Assembly (NCBI GenBank): GCA_002335605.1
Contig: BEDY01000004.1
Coordinates: 1,302,001 to 1,366,000, forward strand
DNA: 64,000 bases
Origin: Prillingera fragicola
Taxonomy: Eukaryota > Basidiomycota > Tremellomycetes > Trichosporonales > Trichosporonaceae
Direction: 5' to 3'
Shown: piece by piece, positions 34,928 through 44,433 of the stretch
Layout of the letters: every line of letters starts with the position of its first letter
How positions within the stretch are numbered: the stretch's first letter is position 1
The notes under the pieces: generated by a model
Seen by the model: only the letters and a program-made list of their open reading frames with translations
The model's database searches: none
What the model was told of the DNA's origin: nothing
Made by a program: the position numbers and the translations under genes

Positions 34928-35909
34928 CTATACTTTTGCCTTCTTTGCCTCCTAAGACAGTTAGCCGATGAACAGCTCAGAACAACTCACTGGCTCGGTG
35001 CCACTGGACTCATCCGCGGGCTGGACAGTCGCAAACTTTTCAGCGCGTTTCCTCTTCTTCTCCTCTTCGAGAGTGTTTGCCGCTGCCATCTCCCTGGGCC
35101 ATGTTAGCCACAGTCATGTCTTAAGAGTTGGGGTTAACGTACGGCGTAATCTCAACCTTCCCCACAGGGGCTGCAACAGGCGCAGGAACGGTTGCGGCCG
35201 GCGCCTTCTTCTCTGGCAGCCCAAACTTGGCCGCCCGACGAGCAAGAACTTCCTCAGAAATACCCAGGGGAGCACGATCAATGGCGCCAGCCTTGACCTT
35301 TGGCTGCGCTTGATCGGCGACTGCCTGGGCTGCCTCGGGTTTGGGGGCGGCCTTGGGGACCTCCTTCGCGGCAGGCTTTGGCTTGGTTGGGTTGAAAGGA
35401 ATCCCAAAGCGCTCAGCACGTGCCTTTTGCTTTTTCTGCTCTTCAGTGAGCTCTACAGCCTCAGGCTCGGTCTCAGTGACGGCCGCCGCATCGGGAACGG
35501 CAGCAGCTGGAGTAGACGTGGCAGCAACGGGAGCTGAGGCTGGTACCGAAGGAGGCTGGAGGGTTAGCTTCGCATGCACATTATTAAACGAACCTGAGGT
35601 GCAGTGGGGGCTACCGCAGGAGCCTGAGCCTGAGCGGCAGGGGCAGGGGGAGCCGGAGCTGGGACGTCCACCTGGCGAATCAATATCAATCCCGCAACAC
35701 GCGCGTGAGCTGCTTACCAGCCGATCAGAGGATTCCAGGTCTCCGCTAACACCGGCGTCGACGAGACGCTTGACTAGATCCTCTTTCTTGCCGGTTTGGG
35801 GGAGATTGGCCTTGACGAGCAACTCTTTGAGTTCCGTGACTTTGAGCTTCTGGCTGCAAGGTTAGTCACGTTCTTGGAGTGGGTTTACTCACAGCTTGGC
35901 TTCGGCCAT
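34928..35909 (-). CDS. THO1: THO1-like SAP-domain mRNP protein
   Basis: Tho1 (human SARNP/CIP29) binds nascent RNA and DNA in transcription-coupled mRNP assembly and export. The ATG at 35909 begins MAEAKL. After an intron a SAP domain follows (QKLKVTELKELLVKANLP, KKEDLVKRLVDAGV). A Pro/Ala-rich linker leads to the repeated Tho1/MOS11 C-terminal RNA-binding motif: KARAERFGIPFNP, then LARRAAKFGLPEKK, then KKRKRAEKFATV. The last exon encodes the tail EAKKAKV and the TAG at 34928-34930. Four or more introns are readable, for example the last one with donor GTGAGT and acceptor TTAG. Three copies of the RAxRFG-like motif support the family call. Confidence 0.9.
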
Positions 35910-36426
35910 GTTGTATGATAGGGATGACGTTGAAAATCAAAACAATCTGCAAGTTCTCCTCGATCAGGGTTGCCGTAGTATTGCGGATGGAGTGAAGGTT
36001 ATGATGCTACTGCTAGAAGAATAACAATACCGACATGAGACAAGACACGCATCCGAGGTATATCATATATTAGGCGTGCTCCCTCAATAGGTGCGCCACC
36101 TCTGGCACGCCTTTTGAACCAGCTGTTTGTGACACTACCAACCCACATTGCCACTTCATTTCTTCCAGCTTGTTGTTGACATTACGGCCGCATCCTACCC
36201 ATCCACCAACACAGTCGCGCGTAGGACCTCCATCGGGCTCAATCTTTTGATACGGCACTGGGACCAAAGTGTTGATATCCCTCAGCCAGAAATAAGCTTG
36301 TGGGACCTTGTAAGTGGAGCCTGTCGCGCGCGCGGGTGTGTTGTCAAGCCACTCACACCCATACAGATCCTTCCTTGGGCAACAGCCACCATCCTGCACG
36401 GTTGTTGATAGCACCTAAACGCAACC
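35910..36426. promoter_or_regulatory. Divergent promoter region, THO1 / bZIP-GATA gene
   Basis: The 517 bp between divergent starts carries short open frames only, including a Cys-rich one on the minus strand at 36070-36414 that I regard as spurious. No confident motif was seen. Confidence 0.45.
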
Positions 36427-38690
36427 ATGGAAGTCACCCTTGATGCCGCGCTCTCTCACGTTCTAGGTCAGTTCTATTGGGGAACGGTAGCGCCTACGTT
36501 GACTAACCCCTGGTGTAGATCCTTCTCAGCAAGAGACTGCGCCTCTAACTGTGGCAGACGTTGTCCAGCAAGAGCAGCATACACCGACATCTCAGCAACG
36601 TAAGAAATCGATCTCAACTCCGGGTTCATCTACCGATGCTCGTCGACGTGAGGCCAACCGCCTTGCCGCTGAGCGATCGCGGGGTCGTCAACATGAGAAG
36701 ATTGTCGCGCTTGAGATGGCCGTTCAGGCTCTCGGAGACGAGAACTTGCGACTCAAGGAGGAGATTGGACGCCTAGAGGGCCGCAACGGCGTTGGAGCAG
36801 ACAGTGCCATGGTTGGCGCCGAGCATGGCCTGGTGACATCACACGATTCCATGTCTGCGGATGCTGCCGCCACTGCCGCCGCTGTCGAAGCAGTAGTTGC
36901 CGAGACTCAAGCCCAACAGGACTCTCACTCACGCAACATCCTGGCGGAGCTCTTATCGGCCAACGTCACGAATCTTGAGTCTGCCCTCGCCGCTGGCCTG
37001 GACCCAGAAGGCGATGGGGACAACTGGATGCAGGGAGTGGAGAACTTATTCAAGGAGGCCGAGGCAAGCGGCCGTCTGGGCGAACTCGCAGCTGTCGCCG
37101 CTGGCCAAGGAGGCGAAGCTTCTACCGCTCACGACCAAATGGGTAGTGGCTCTGAAGCGGATCGCGCTCGTACTTCATCCTTTATGCCGGCAACGATCGC
37201 TGCGGCTACGAGCACGTCTGCTGCCTCCGCCATTGCAATGAGCAACGAGATGGAGAAGCTGCTGCGAGATGACCTCGCGGCAACCAAAGCAGCTATTGCA
37301 AAGACAGAGCGCCAACTCGCGCGACTGCTAGGCCAACACGTGTATGACAACGACGAGGAGGGCGACACTTCTTTTGCAAACGCACCCCCTGACGGTGTAT
37401 TGGAGGCTGACGAGCATACGCTTGTCGCACGCTCGGACCATGCCCAGTCAGAGATTACGCGTCTCCAAGGCGAGGCCAAAGTGCTACACGAAGTGGTCGC
37501 TCGTATGCACGACGACCATACCGAGGAAGAAGAAAAGGTTGCGACACTTGCGCGAGAACTTCGATCATTTGAGATGGACGGAGGCGAACGCGAGAGGGAG
37601 CGCATCGGAGGCGTCTTGCGCGCTCTCCGTAGCCACGTCACAACACTCATGAATGGTCCAGGAGTGAGTTTAGCCAGGCCACCAAGTCGATTGGTACTGA
37701 CCTCTCAGGGCGAGCTCAACACCGGGTCATTGGCGGCCCCCTTCGCTTCGCCCGCAACTGCTCGCCGCCGACGAGGACGTCCGCCAAAGCACGGCGGCTT
37801 TCAAGCGGTCAAGTATGCGTATCCAGTTTATTCGCCTAGTTCTTCTGACGGAACTGCCGAGAATATTGAGAGTGTCTCAGAAACACCTACCGCACGACCA
37901 CGCGCAGGCGGCCCACGGAAAAGCCGTCTCGCCCACGAGATACAGCTCTCGCCTGATCCTTCAACGCCCGGACCCAGCACTGTGGTCGCCACGGCTGACA
38001 ATTTGGGCGTCGGCGTCAGCTCCCAAGCGGCGCACGCCCATGCTCATGATGACTATCTTCTCTCGCACCTCACCAACGCCGCCGATGCTTCCCGAGCATC
38101 GCCACTTCCTCTGGACGGCTCGTCCTTTGCCGCGTTCCTACCGCAGTCTCCAGCAGAGGCCGCAGCTCACGCACACGCTGTCATGGTTGACCCAGCGCTC
38201 ACGGGGCACTCGCACCCAACGCCGGACCACGGCCACACGCCCACTGACACACCCAACATTTTGTCGCGTCTCAAGCGCGGACCCCCTGGTAGCTGTGATA
38301 TTTGTGGGCGAACGGAGACTAGTGTGTGGCGCAAGCTGTCGCTGAACGGCGAGGATCACAAAGTGTGCAATGGTGAGTAAAGGTCGTGTCAGTCGGTGAG
38401 TGCTGGCTAACGATTCAGCGTGCGGCCTGTACCACGCCAAGTTTGGTGTTATTCGACCACCCGAACTCTGGGGTGATGGCAAGAGCGTCAAAAAGCGCAA
38501 GGCCTCTGCTCGCACTGCAGGGGGCTTTGAATCGCCTAATGGTGGCAAGAGGAAGCGCAAGTCGGCAAAGTTTGACTACACCGATGACGGAAGTGGAGGT
38601 CTGGGCGCAGTGGCACCAACCGGCGGTTCCGGCCCCGACATGGCAGACGTGGGACGCGCCGTGGAGAACATGTTTGCCGCCGGGGTGTAA
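36427..38690 (+). CDS. Predicted transcription factor with bZIP, AT-hook and GATA zinc finger
   Basis: The ATG at 36427 (MEVTLDAALSHVL) splices into a long exon. A bZIP lies at about 36634-36786: the basic region REANRLAAERSRGRQ has the N-x2-AA-x2-SR signature. Four leucines follow at exact 7-residue spacing (LEMAVQAL, LGDENLRL, LKEEIGRL). Acidic and coiled-coil segments come next. An AT-hook-like RRRRGRPPKHG lies at 37765-37800. A GATA-type finger near the C-terminus (CDICGRTETSVWRK...HKVCNACG) has C-x2-C-x20-C-x2-C spacing and is split by an intron at 38376-38418. It ends in a basic tail (KKRKAS, KRKRKS) at 38690. An intron of 45 nt at 37662-37706 leaves the frame open if retained. Targets are unknown. 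Confidence 0.85.
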
Positions 38691-39226
38691 ATGAACGCGC
38701 ATGATGTATTAGCTGTGGCTCTACCAGTCGCAATGCACAGGCCAGTGACAGCCCGGAGGAGCCCGGGCAGCAAAGCTTCCACCTTATCGTGCAGATAAAT
38801 CTCAATGCTTCCGGAGGTCCGCGCGGCGGCGAAGACCGGGCACTGATCTACCTGAGTAACGGACATGTGTCGTTTAAACGTCACTGCACAATTAGCTGAG
38901 TCTAGGCCTGTGCAAGTGATGGTGGGGGGGAAGTCAATCGGGTGCTCTCGGATCATGCAGTAGTGCGACCTATTCACGGAGAGGTCTTTCATTTCGATTC
39001 TCGGTGTCCATTCGAAATGACGACCGGCGAAACCAATGTGCACCCACGAGCCGCGATTGCGGCACATGGCCGCGACGAGTGGTTGCGGCAGTCCGCGAAA
39101 TCGTCGTAGCTATTACCGGTGTACAGTTTTCCGATGCTGCACACAGCAATACACTTGCGAGTAATCCCATCAACGAATAAACATATTTCAAAATCAACGA
39201 TTATACCATGTAGAGGCCAAAGCCTT

Positions 39227-39275
39227 ATGTACTAGAGGTTGGCCTGGCCCTTGCGGCCCTCAACCTCTAGTACAT
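39227..39275. repeat. Perfect 15-bp inverted repeat (stem-loop)
   Basis: The left arm atgtactagaggttg (39227-39241) and right arm caacctctagtacat (39261-39275) are exact reverse complements around a 19-nt GC-rich loop. It lies in non-coding DNA between two plus-strand genes. It could be an RNA hairpin, a terminator-like structure or a protein-binding palindrome; nothing in the sequence decides which. Confidence 0.85.
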
Positions 39276-40095
39276 GAGGACAACGAGCACCTTCAGTCAG
39301 CCACAACGGAAAGCGCCGAATGGTGTGGCGATTTTGATTTACGGCCAGGCGCGGCGGTAGTCGGCACTCTTGACAGGTAGGTTGTAATATTTCCGGACAA
39401 AGCCGAAATAATAGGCCTGAAAAGCCATCGACCCGGGCATAGGCGCGCCGTGGACCTCCCAAGTGGTGCAGATATGGTGAAGCATGCAACATGAGGCGGG
39501 AAGAGCCAGCGGCGTGCCGTAGCTCACGTGGGTAACAAGGACGCATGCGCATATTGCCCGCGACGTGGTTTACCCCAGCGCCTAGCACGGGCGGGGCACG
39601 AAGACGGAACACCATTCAGGAGGACCGGATTCGAAAAAGGATGCGGGGCACACCTTGCGCAGACTGCCGCTGTGACGGGTGGTTCCGGAGCCAGGCAAGA
39701 CTGTGTGCTGCACACGATAGGAAGCGCTGCTACATATAAGCCGAAGTCGACGTTGCAGCTACATGCATCCTCCTCCCATTCTTGTCTCTCTTCTCATTGC
39801 TTCCCCTTGTCTAGACATTACCTCGAGGGTGAGTTGTTGCTTGAGCTGGTTGTCGCGTCGTGGGGGCGGGCGGTTGCCACAGATGGGAAATAGCTTCCGG
39901 CAATGGGCTCTAGCCGACTGCCGAGCTGGTGATCAGGTGGTGTAGAGGCTCTGTTCTTGGTAGACGCCACACCTCTTGAGTCTAAACGTTGGGCGTCTAG
40001 CCCAAGACCCAAGTCTGGCTCTTCTCCCAGCTCTCACCTCGTCATTACCGCATGTTCCCTGTGGGCCCGATCCTTTCCTTCCCCACTCGCAGTCT

Positions 40096-40103
40096 TATAA
40101 AAG
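40096..40103 (+). promoter_or_regulatory. TATA box of PCK1
   Basis: TATAAAAG lies 109 bp upstream of the PCK1 ATG, just after a C/T-rich stretch, as in strongly regulated fungal promoters. It is the clearest TATA element in the window. Confidence 0.7.
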
Positions 40104-40204
40104 CCAGCGCATGCCGGACGCCTTGGCTGACTAGCCCCAGCATCCCACGCATTCGCACATCCTGCATTAGATTTCATCACATTCACCGCATAAATTCATC
40201 CAAT

Positions 40205-41986
40205 ATGGCTCCCCACGCCCACCAGCACAACGAGTTCCTCGGCAAGGAGATGAAGTACTTCTCCCAGGCCGGTTTCGACCTCGACCGCATTCACATCAAG
40301 GTGAGTAGCTCGAGCAGCAGCGATCAAGAGTTGCGGGTCGGTGAGATCTTCGGCTTTCTCCGCTCCGCTCTCAACAGAAAGTGGCAGCTCGCACGACTCG
40401 TGTGAACGGACAGTGTGGCTGACGTATTCTTCCAGAGGAATGCCCCTATTGCCTCGCTTTACGAGGACGCCATCAACAACGAGGGTGCCGTCATCTCCGA
40501 GTCGGGTGCTCTCATCAACTTCTCGGGCAAGAAGACTGGCCGTTCGCCCAAGGACAAGCGTATCGTCTACGAGGACTCGTCCAAGGATGACATTTGGTGG
40601 GGTCCCGTCAACATCCAGATGGACGAGCACACCTTTGAGATTAACCGCGAGCGTGCCATCGACTACCTCAACACCCGCGAGAACGTCTACGTCTTTGACG
40701 GCTACGCCGGCTGGGACCCCAAGTACCGCATCAAGGTCCGCGTTATCGCCTCGCGCGCATACCACGCCCTCTTCATGAACAACATGCTTATCCGTCCCAC
40801 CGCCCAGGAGCTGGTCGACTTTGGAGAGCCCGACTTCATCATCTACAACGCTGGTCAGTTCCCTGCCAACCGTTTCACCACCGGTATGACCTCGACCACC
40901 TCGGTTGAGATCAACTTCAAGCGCATGGAGATGGTCATTCTCGGCACCGAGTACGCCGGTGAGATGAAGAAGGGTATCTTCTCTGTCATGCACTACCTCC
41001 AGCCCGTCAAGTTCGGCCAGCTCTCCCTCCACTCTTCGGCCAACCAGGCCAAGTCGGCCGACGGCGAGTCCGGTGACGTCACTCTCTTCTTCGGTCTTTC
41101 CGGCACCGGCAAGACCACCCTTTCGGCTGACCCAAACCGTCTCCTCATCGGTGACGACGAGCACGTCTGGTCCGACACTGGTGTCTTCAACATTGAGGGT
41201 GGTTGCTACGCCAAGTGCATCAACCTTTCGGCTGAGAAGGAGCCCGAGATCCACGGTGCTATCCGCTTCGGCTCGATCCTCGAGAACGTTGTCTACAACC
41301 CCGCCGACCGCGTTCCCGACTACGACGACGTCTCGATCACTGAGAACACTCGTTGCGCCTACCCCATCAACTTCATCGAGAACGCCAAGATCCCCTGCAT
41401 TGCCAGCCGTCAGCCCTCGAACATCATCATGCTCTGCTGCGACGCTTTCGGTGTCCTCCCCCCTGTCTCGCGTCTCACCCCCGAGCAGGCCCAGTACCAC
41501 TTCGTTGCTGGTTACACCTCGAAGACCCCCGGTACCGAGGACGGCATTGTTGAGCCCTCGCCCACCTTCTCGACCTGCTACGGTCAGCCCTTCATTGTTC
41601 TCCACCCCGGTCGCTACGCCAAGATGCTCGCTGAGCGCATGGAGAAGAACAAGGTCGACTGCTGGCTCATCAACACCGGATGGACTGGCGGCAAGTTCGG
41701 CACTGGCCGTCGCTGCCCCCTCAAGTACACTCGTGCTATCGTCGACGCCATCCACAACGGATCGCTCGCCAAGGCCGAGTTCCAGAACTTCCCCATCTTC
41801 AACCTTTCCATCCCCAAGGCTCTCGAGGGCGTCCCCTCGGAGATCCTCGACCCCAAGCAGGCCTGGGGCGACAAGGAGGCTTTCCAGACCGAGCTCGAGA
41901 AGCTCGGCGGCATGTTCCAGAAGGCGTTCACCAAGTACGAGCAGGGTCTTGGCCCCGAGATCAAGGCCGCCGGCCCCGTGTTTTAA
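40205..41986 (+). CDS. PCK1: PCK1, ATP-dependent phosphoenolpyruvate carboxykinase
   Basis: This enzyme catalyses the committing step of gluconeogenesis: oxaloacetate + ATP to phosphoenolpyruvate + CO2 + ADP. The ATG at 40205 ([16 protein letters not shown]) is followed by one intron (about 40302-40434) and a single long exon. Motifs are [19 protein letters not shown], the PEPCK signature region [10 protein letters not shown], the P-loop-like kinase 1a motif [14 protein letters not shown], the metal-binding kinase 2 motif [11 protein letters not shown], and [14 protein letters not shown]. The length is typical of the ATP-dependent fungal enzyme. Codons are strongly biased to C-ending forms, as expected for a highly expressed gene. 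The TAA is at 41984-41986. The bias also leaves a stop-free reading frame over the whole antisense strand. Confidence 0.98.
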
Positions 41987-42835
41987 GGACTTTGTAAGCA
42001 ACGGCCATACCGTTAGCAGTAGCAGCATTGTACTGGTCATTTAGTGTTGACTCTTTCATGTATAGTTTGACATTCGATTGTGTGGTTGCGCAGTAGAAAT
42101 ATCTCGGTCACTAAGCGCTATCATGCTGCATCTTATCAGCACTATCAATTCAGTGGCGCTGCCAGGTTTAGTCCGAAACGGAGATACTCTGCAGTCGTCA
42201 AACACAGCCTGGTCAGAGCACGCTCATGGAGCTATTACCAGGCAGCGTCTTGGATCACTGGTGTGAGGGGTTTACAAGCAATTGTCTGAAGTGTTCATTC
42301 CATCTACGCAGCGGACTGGATCATTTAGGGTGTCAAACTGTTGGAGCTTCCTTGGCCAATGTCGGCTATTGGGTTCCAGCCACCGAAGGGATTCTGCTGT
42401 GGAGGGATTCTGGCGTCGGTGTGTCCCATGCTTGTCTGTCACTAACGGCACCGCGGCAGGAGCCAGACTTTACAAATATGGCAACCATGCAGGAAATCCC
42501 ACAGAAACACCTTCTCGTTGAGACAACCCAACTTGCACACTTAACTCCTAATAATCGTCAGGCTTTGCTAAACCAAATTGAGCATGCATGGGTGTCGGTT
42601 GCCAGTGATGTTTAAATATCGTGATTGCACGAAGCAATATCGTCTCTGAAAGGTGCTTTGACGCAACGCATCAGCCGCCCAATATGCTCGCCACAACAAT
42701 TTATTCAATCTGTTAAGCTGTAAAACTGCACGTGGCCAGTGGCGAATGACGAATGACGTGGGTGTCGAGACCTCCACTTCACACTGACAATGAAGGTGCA
42801 ACTGTCCTTCTCATCTTCCCTCCTCAATACCCGCC
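41987..42835. other. Intergenic region PCK1 / Josephin gene
   Basis: This 849 bp holds the PCK1 terminator and the promoter of the Josephin gene. It is more AT-rich than the flanking genes. No credible open frame, tRNA or repeat was seen. Confidence 0.5.
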
Positions 42836-44388
42836 ATGGACCTCGTGCCCTGTACGTGCATTCATCGTCTCCATGACTCTAGCGCTGACATCGGTAGACA
42901 TCTTTCACGAGCTCCAGGAGCCAGGCTCCCAGCTGTGTAGGTTCATGGCGGCGGCCAAGCTAACGTGCAGGCGCCCAACACTGTATCAACAACCTTCTGC
43001 AGCAGCACTGCTACTCTGAATTTGATTTGGCCGATGTAGCTCAAAGGTAAGTAATACAAGGAGGTGTCTGCTCACGCATCAGGCTAGACCAAGCGGAGTC
43101 TGCTGCCGCGTATCGAGCTCCCACAGCCCAGTCATACAACTATGATGACACGGGGTTCTTCTCCATTTCCGTGCTTGAGAAGGTAAAGCTTTAGGATGTT
43201 AACGTAGCTGAAAGAAGGCCCTCCAAGTGTGGGATTTGACGCTCGTCCGTTGGCGAGGAGAGGCCATGCGTCCTTACCAGGACAAACCCGAGTGAGTTAG
43301 CTTGGACCGAGAATCGCTGACGGTCGAAGGGAACAAGCCGGTTTCATTCTTAATCTCGATTCCCACTGGTTCTCTCTTCGTCGCTTTGGCTTCAAGACTC
43401 GCTGGTACAATTTGAACTCGTTTCTTCCCCAGCCCGAGTGGATCTCGCCTACGTTCTTGCAAATGGTTCTTCAGCAAGCTGAAGCGGAGGGTTACTCTGT
43501 GTTCGTCGTCCGCAAAGCGGGAGAGGGTGCGCAGGATCAGGCCGAAGCAACAGAGGCACAAGGTTGGAACGACGGCGGTATTGGTGTCTTTCCAGAGGCA
43601 CACTCGGACTTGATGGCCCTTCAACTTGGCCATTCCCACGGGCGGGGCAGCATGGACTCTGAACGTGACATTGGATGTAAGGCAGCATTGCAAGGATCCC
43701 CCTGCTGACGACCTTAGCTTCGACTCAAAATGCCAGCACCAATGTTGATCCGTCATCTTCGGCCTCCGGGTCGTATGAGGCTGGCTCGGGACGCCGTCGC
43801 CGTCGCCAGGAAGACCCAACGTCTGACTTGGTCGAAGAGCAAGACCAGCTACCTGCAGCAAGCTCTGCAGCTCCTCGTCGACGTTATGTATTCCAGGAAG
43901 AGGACGAAGATGCCGAGGATCTCTATGATGAAGAGTTACCCGACCTTGCGGCCTTCAACCCAGCCGACTATGGTGGACCAACCGACTTTACCTTTCACGA
44001 CCGCTCGTACGACGATGAGGACGCGGCCCTGCAAGCTGCCCTCAAGGCCAGCATGGACGACGCCCCGCAGGGGTGGACTCCGCCCAGTCTTCCCCCTCAG
44101 AACGCTCGTCCAGCACCCTCCGCAACCCAGCTTCCCGATGACCCTGTGGCCTCCCAACCCGCTCCCAACTGGTGGCCCGCAGAGCATACTGCTCAGCGAG
44201 CCGCACCCCCAGCACCAGCTGCAGCGCCCCCGGCAGCCGTCGATGAAGAGGACGAGCCTCCTGTTACGGAGCTCTCTGCAGGTACGTGTATCACTAAGAT
44301 CCCCGCTGATTCTGAAGATGAGATTCGCCGTGCTCGCCTTGCCCGCTTCAATGCGCCACCGAAGGATGACCAAGAAGAGAGTCAATAG
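42836..44388 (+). CDS. Ataxin-3-like Josephin-domain deubiquitinase with UIM
   Basis: A cysteine protease that removes ubiquitin. The ATG at 42836 gives MDLVP, spliced to YIFHELQEPGSQL and, over a 34-nt intron (42937-42970), to CAQHCINNLLQQHCYSEFD. The catalytic Cys is the first one of CAQHC. The general-base His and the Asn lie in NLDSHWFSLRRFG and WYNLNSFLPQPEWIS, so the triad is complete. EGYSVFVV closes the Josephin fold. A Glu/Asp-rich linker follows, then a ubiquitin-interacting motif (EDAALQAALKASMDD) near 44015-44065. The Pro/Ala-rich tail ends at 44388. There are at least six introns. A polyglutamine tract like that of human ataxin-3 is absent. Its stop is only 45 bp from that of the convergent ATPase gene. 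Confidence 0.93.
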
Positions 44389-44433
44389 ATGCATGGACAT
44401 TACGGACAGGTTATGGATGTGCATAGCACGCCC

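Larger units (their letters stand above)
38691..40204. other. 1.5-kb intergenic region upstream of PCK1
   Basis: It contains the 3' flank of the bZIP-GATA gene, an unexplained hairpin at 39227-39275, and the PCK1 promoter. Near the PCK1 end there is a TATA box. Two GTGGGG cores, at 39860-39865 and (reverse) 40081-40086, could be Mig1-type glucose-repression sites, although the AT-rich flank is missing. Minus-strand open frames at 38576-39197 are discussed in the findings. Confidence 0.5.

Noticed and set aside
36070..36414. 114-codon minus-strand ORF between THO1 and the bZIP-GATA gene
   Set aside because: It has several cysteines but no start context, domain or room for a promoter in a 517-bp divergent region.
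40196..42040. 614-codon minus-strand ORF covering PCK1
   Set aside because: It is exactly antisense to a certain gene, has a low-complexity Leu/Val/Glu/Asp/Gly-rich composition caused by C-ending codons, and shows no domain.
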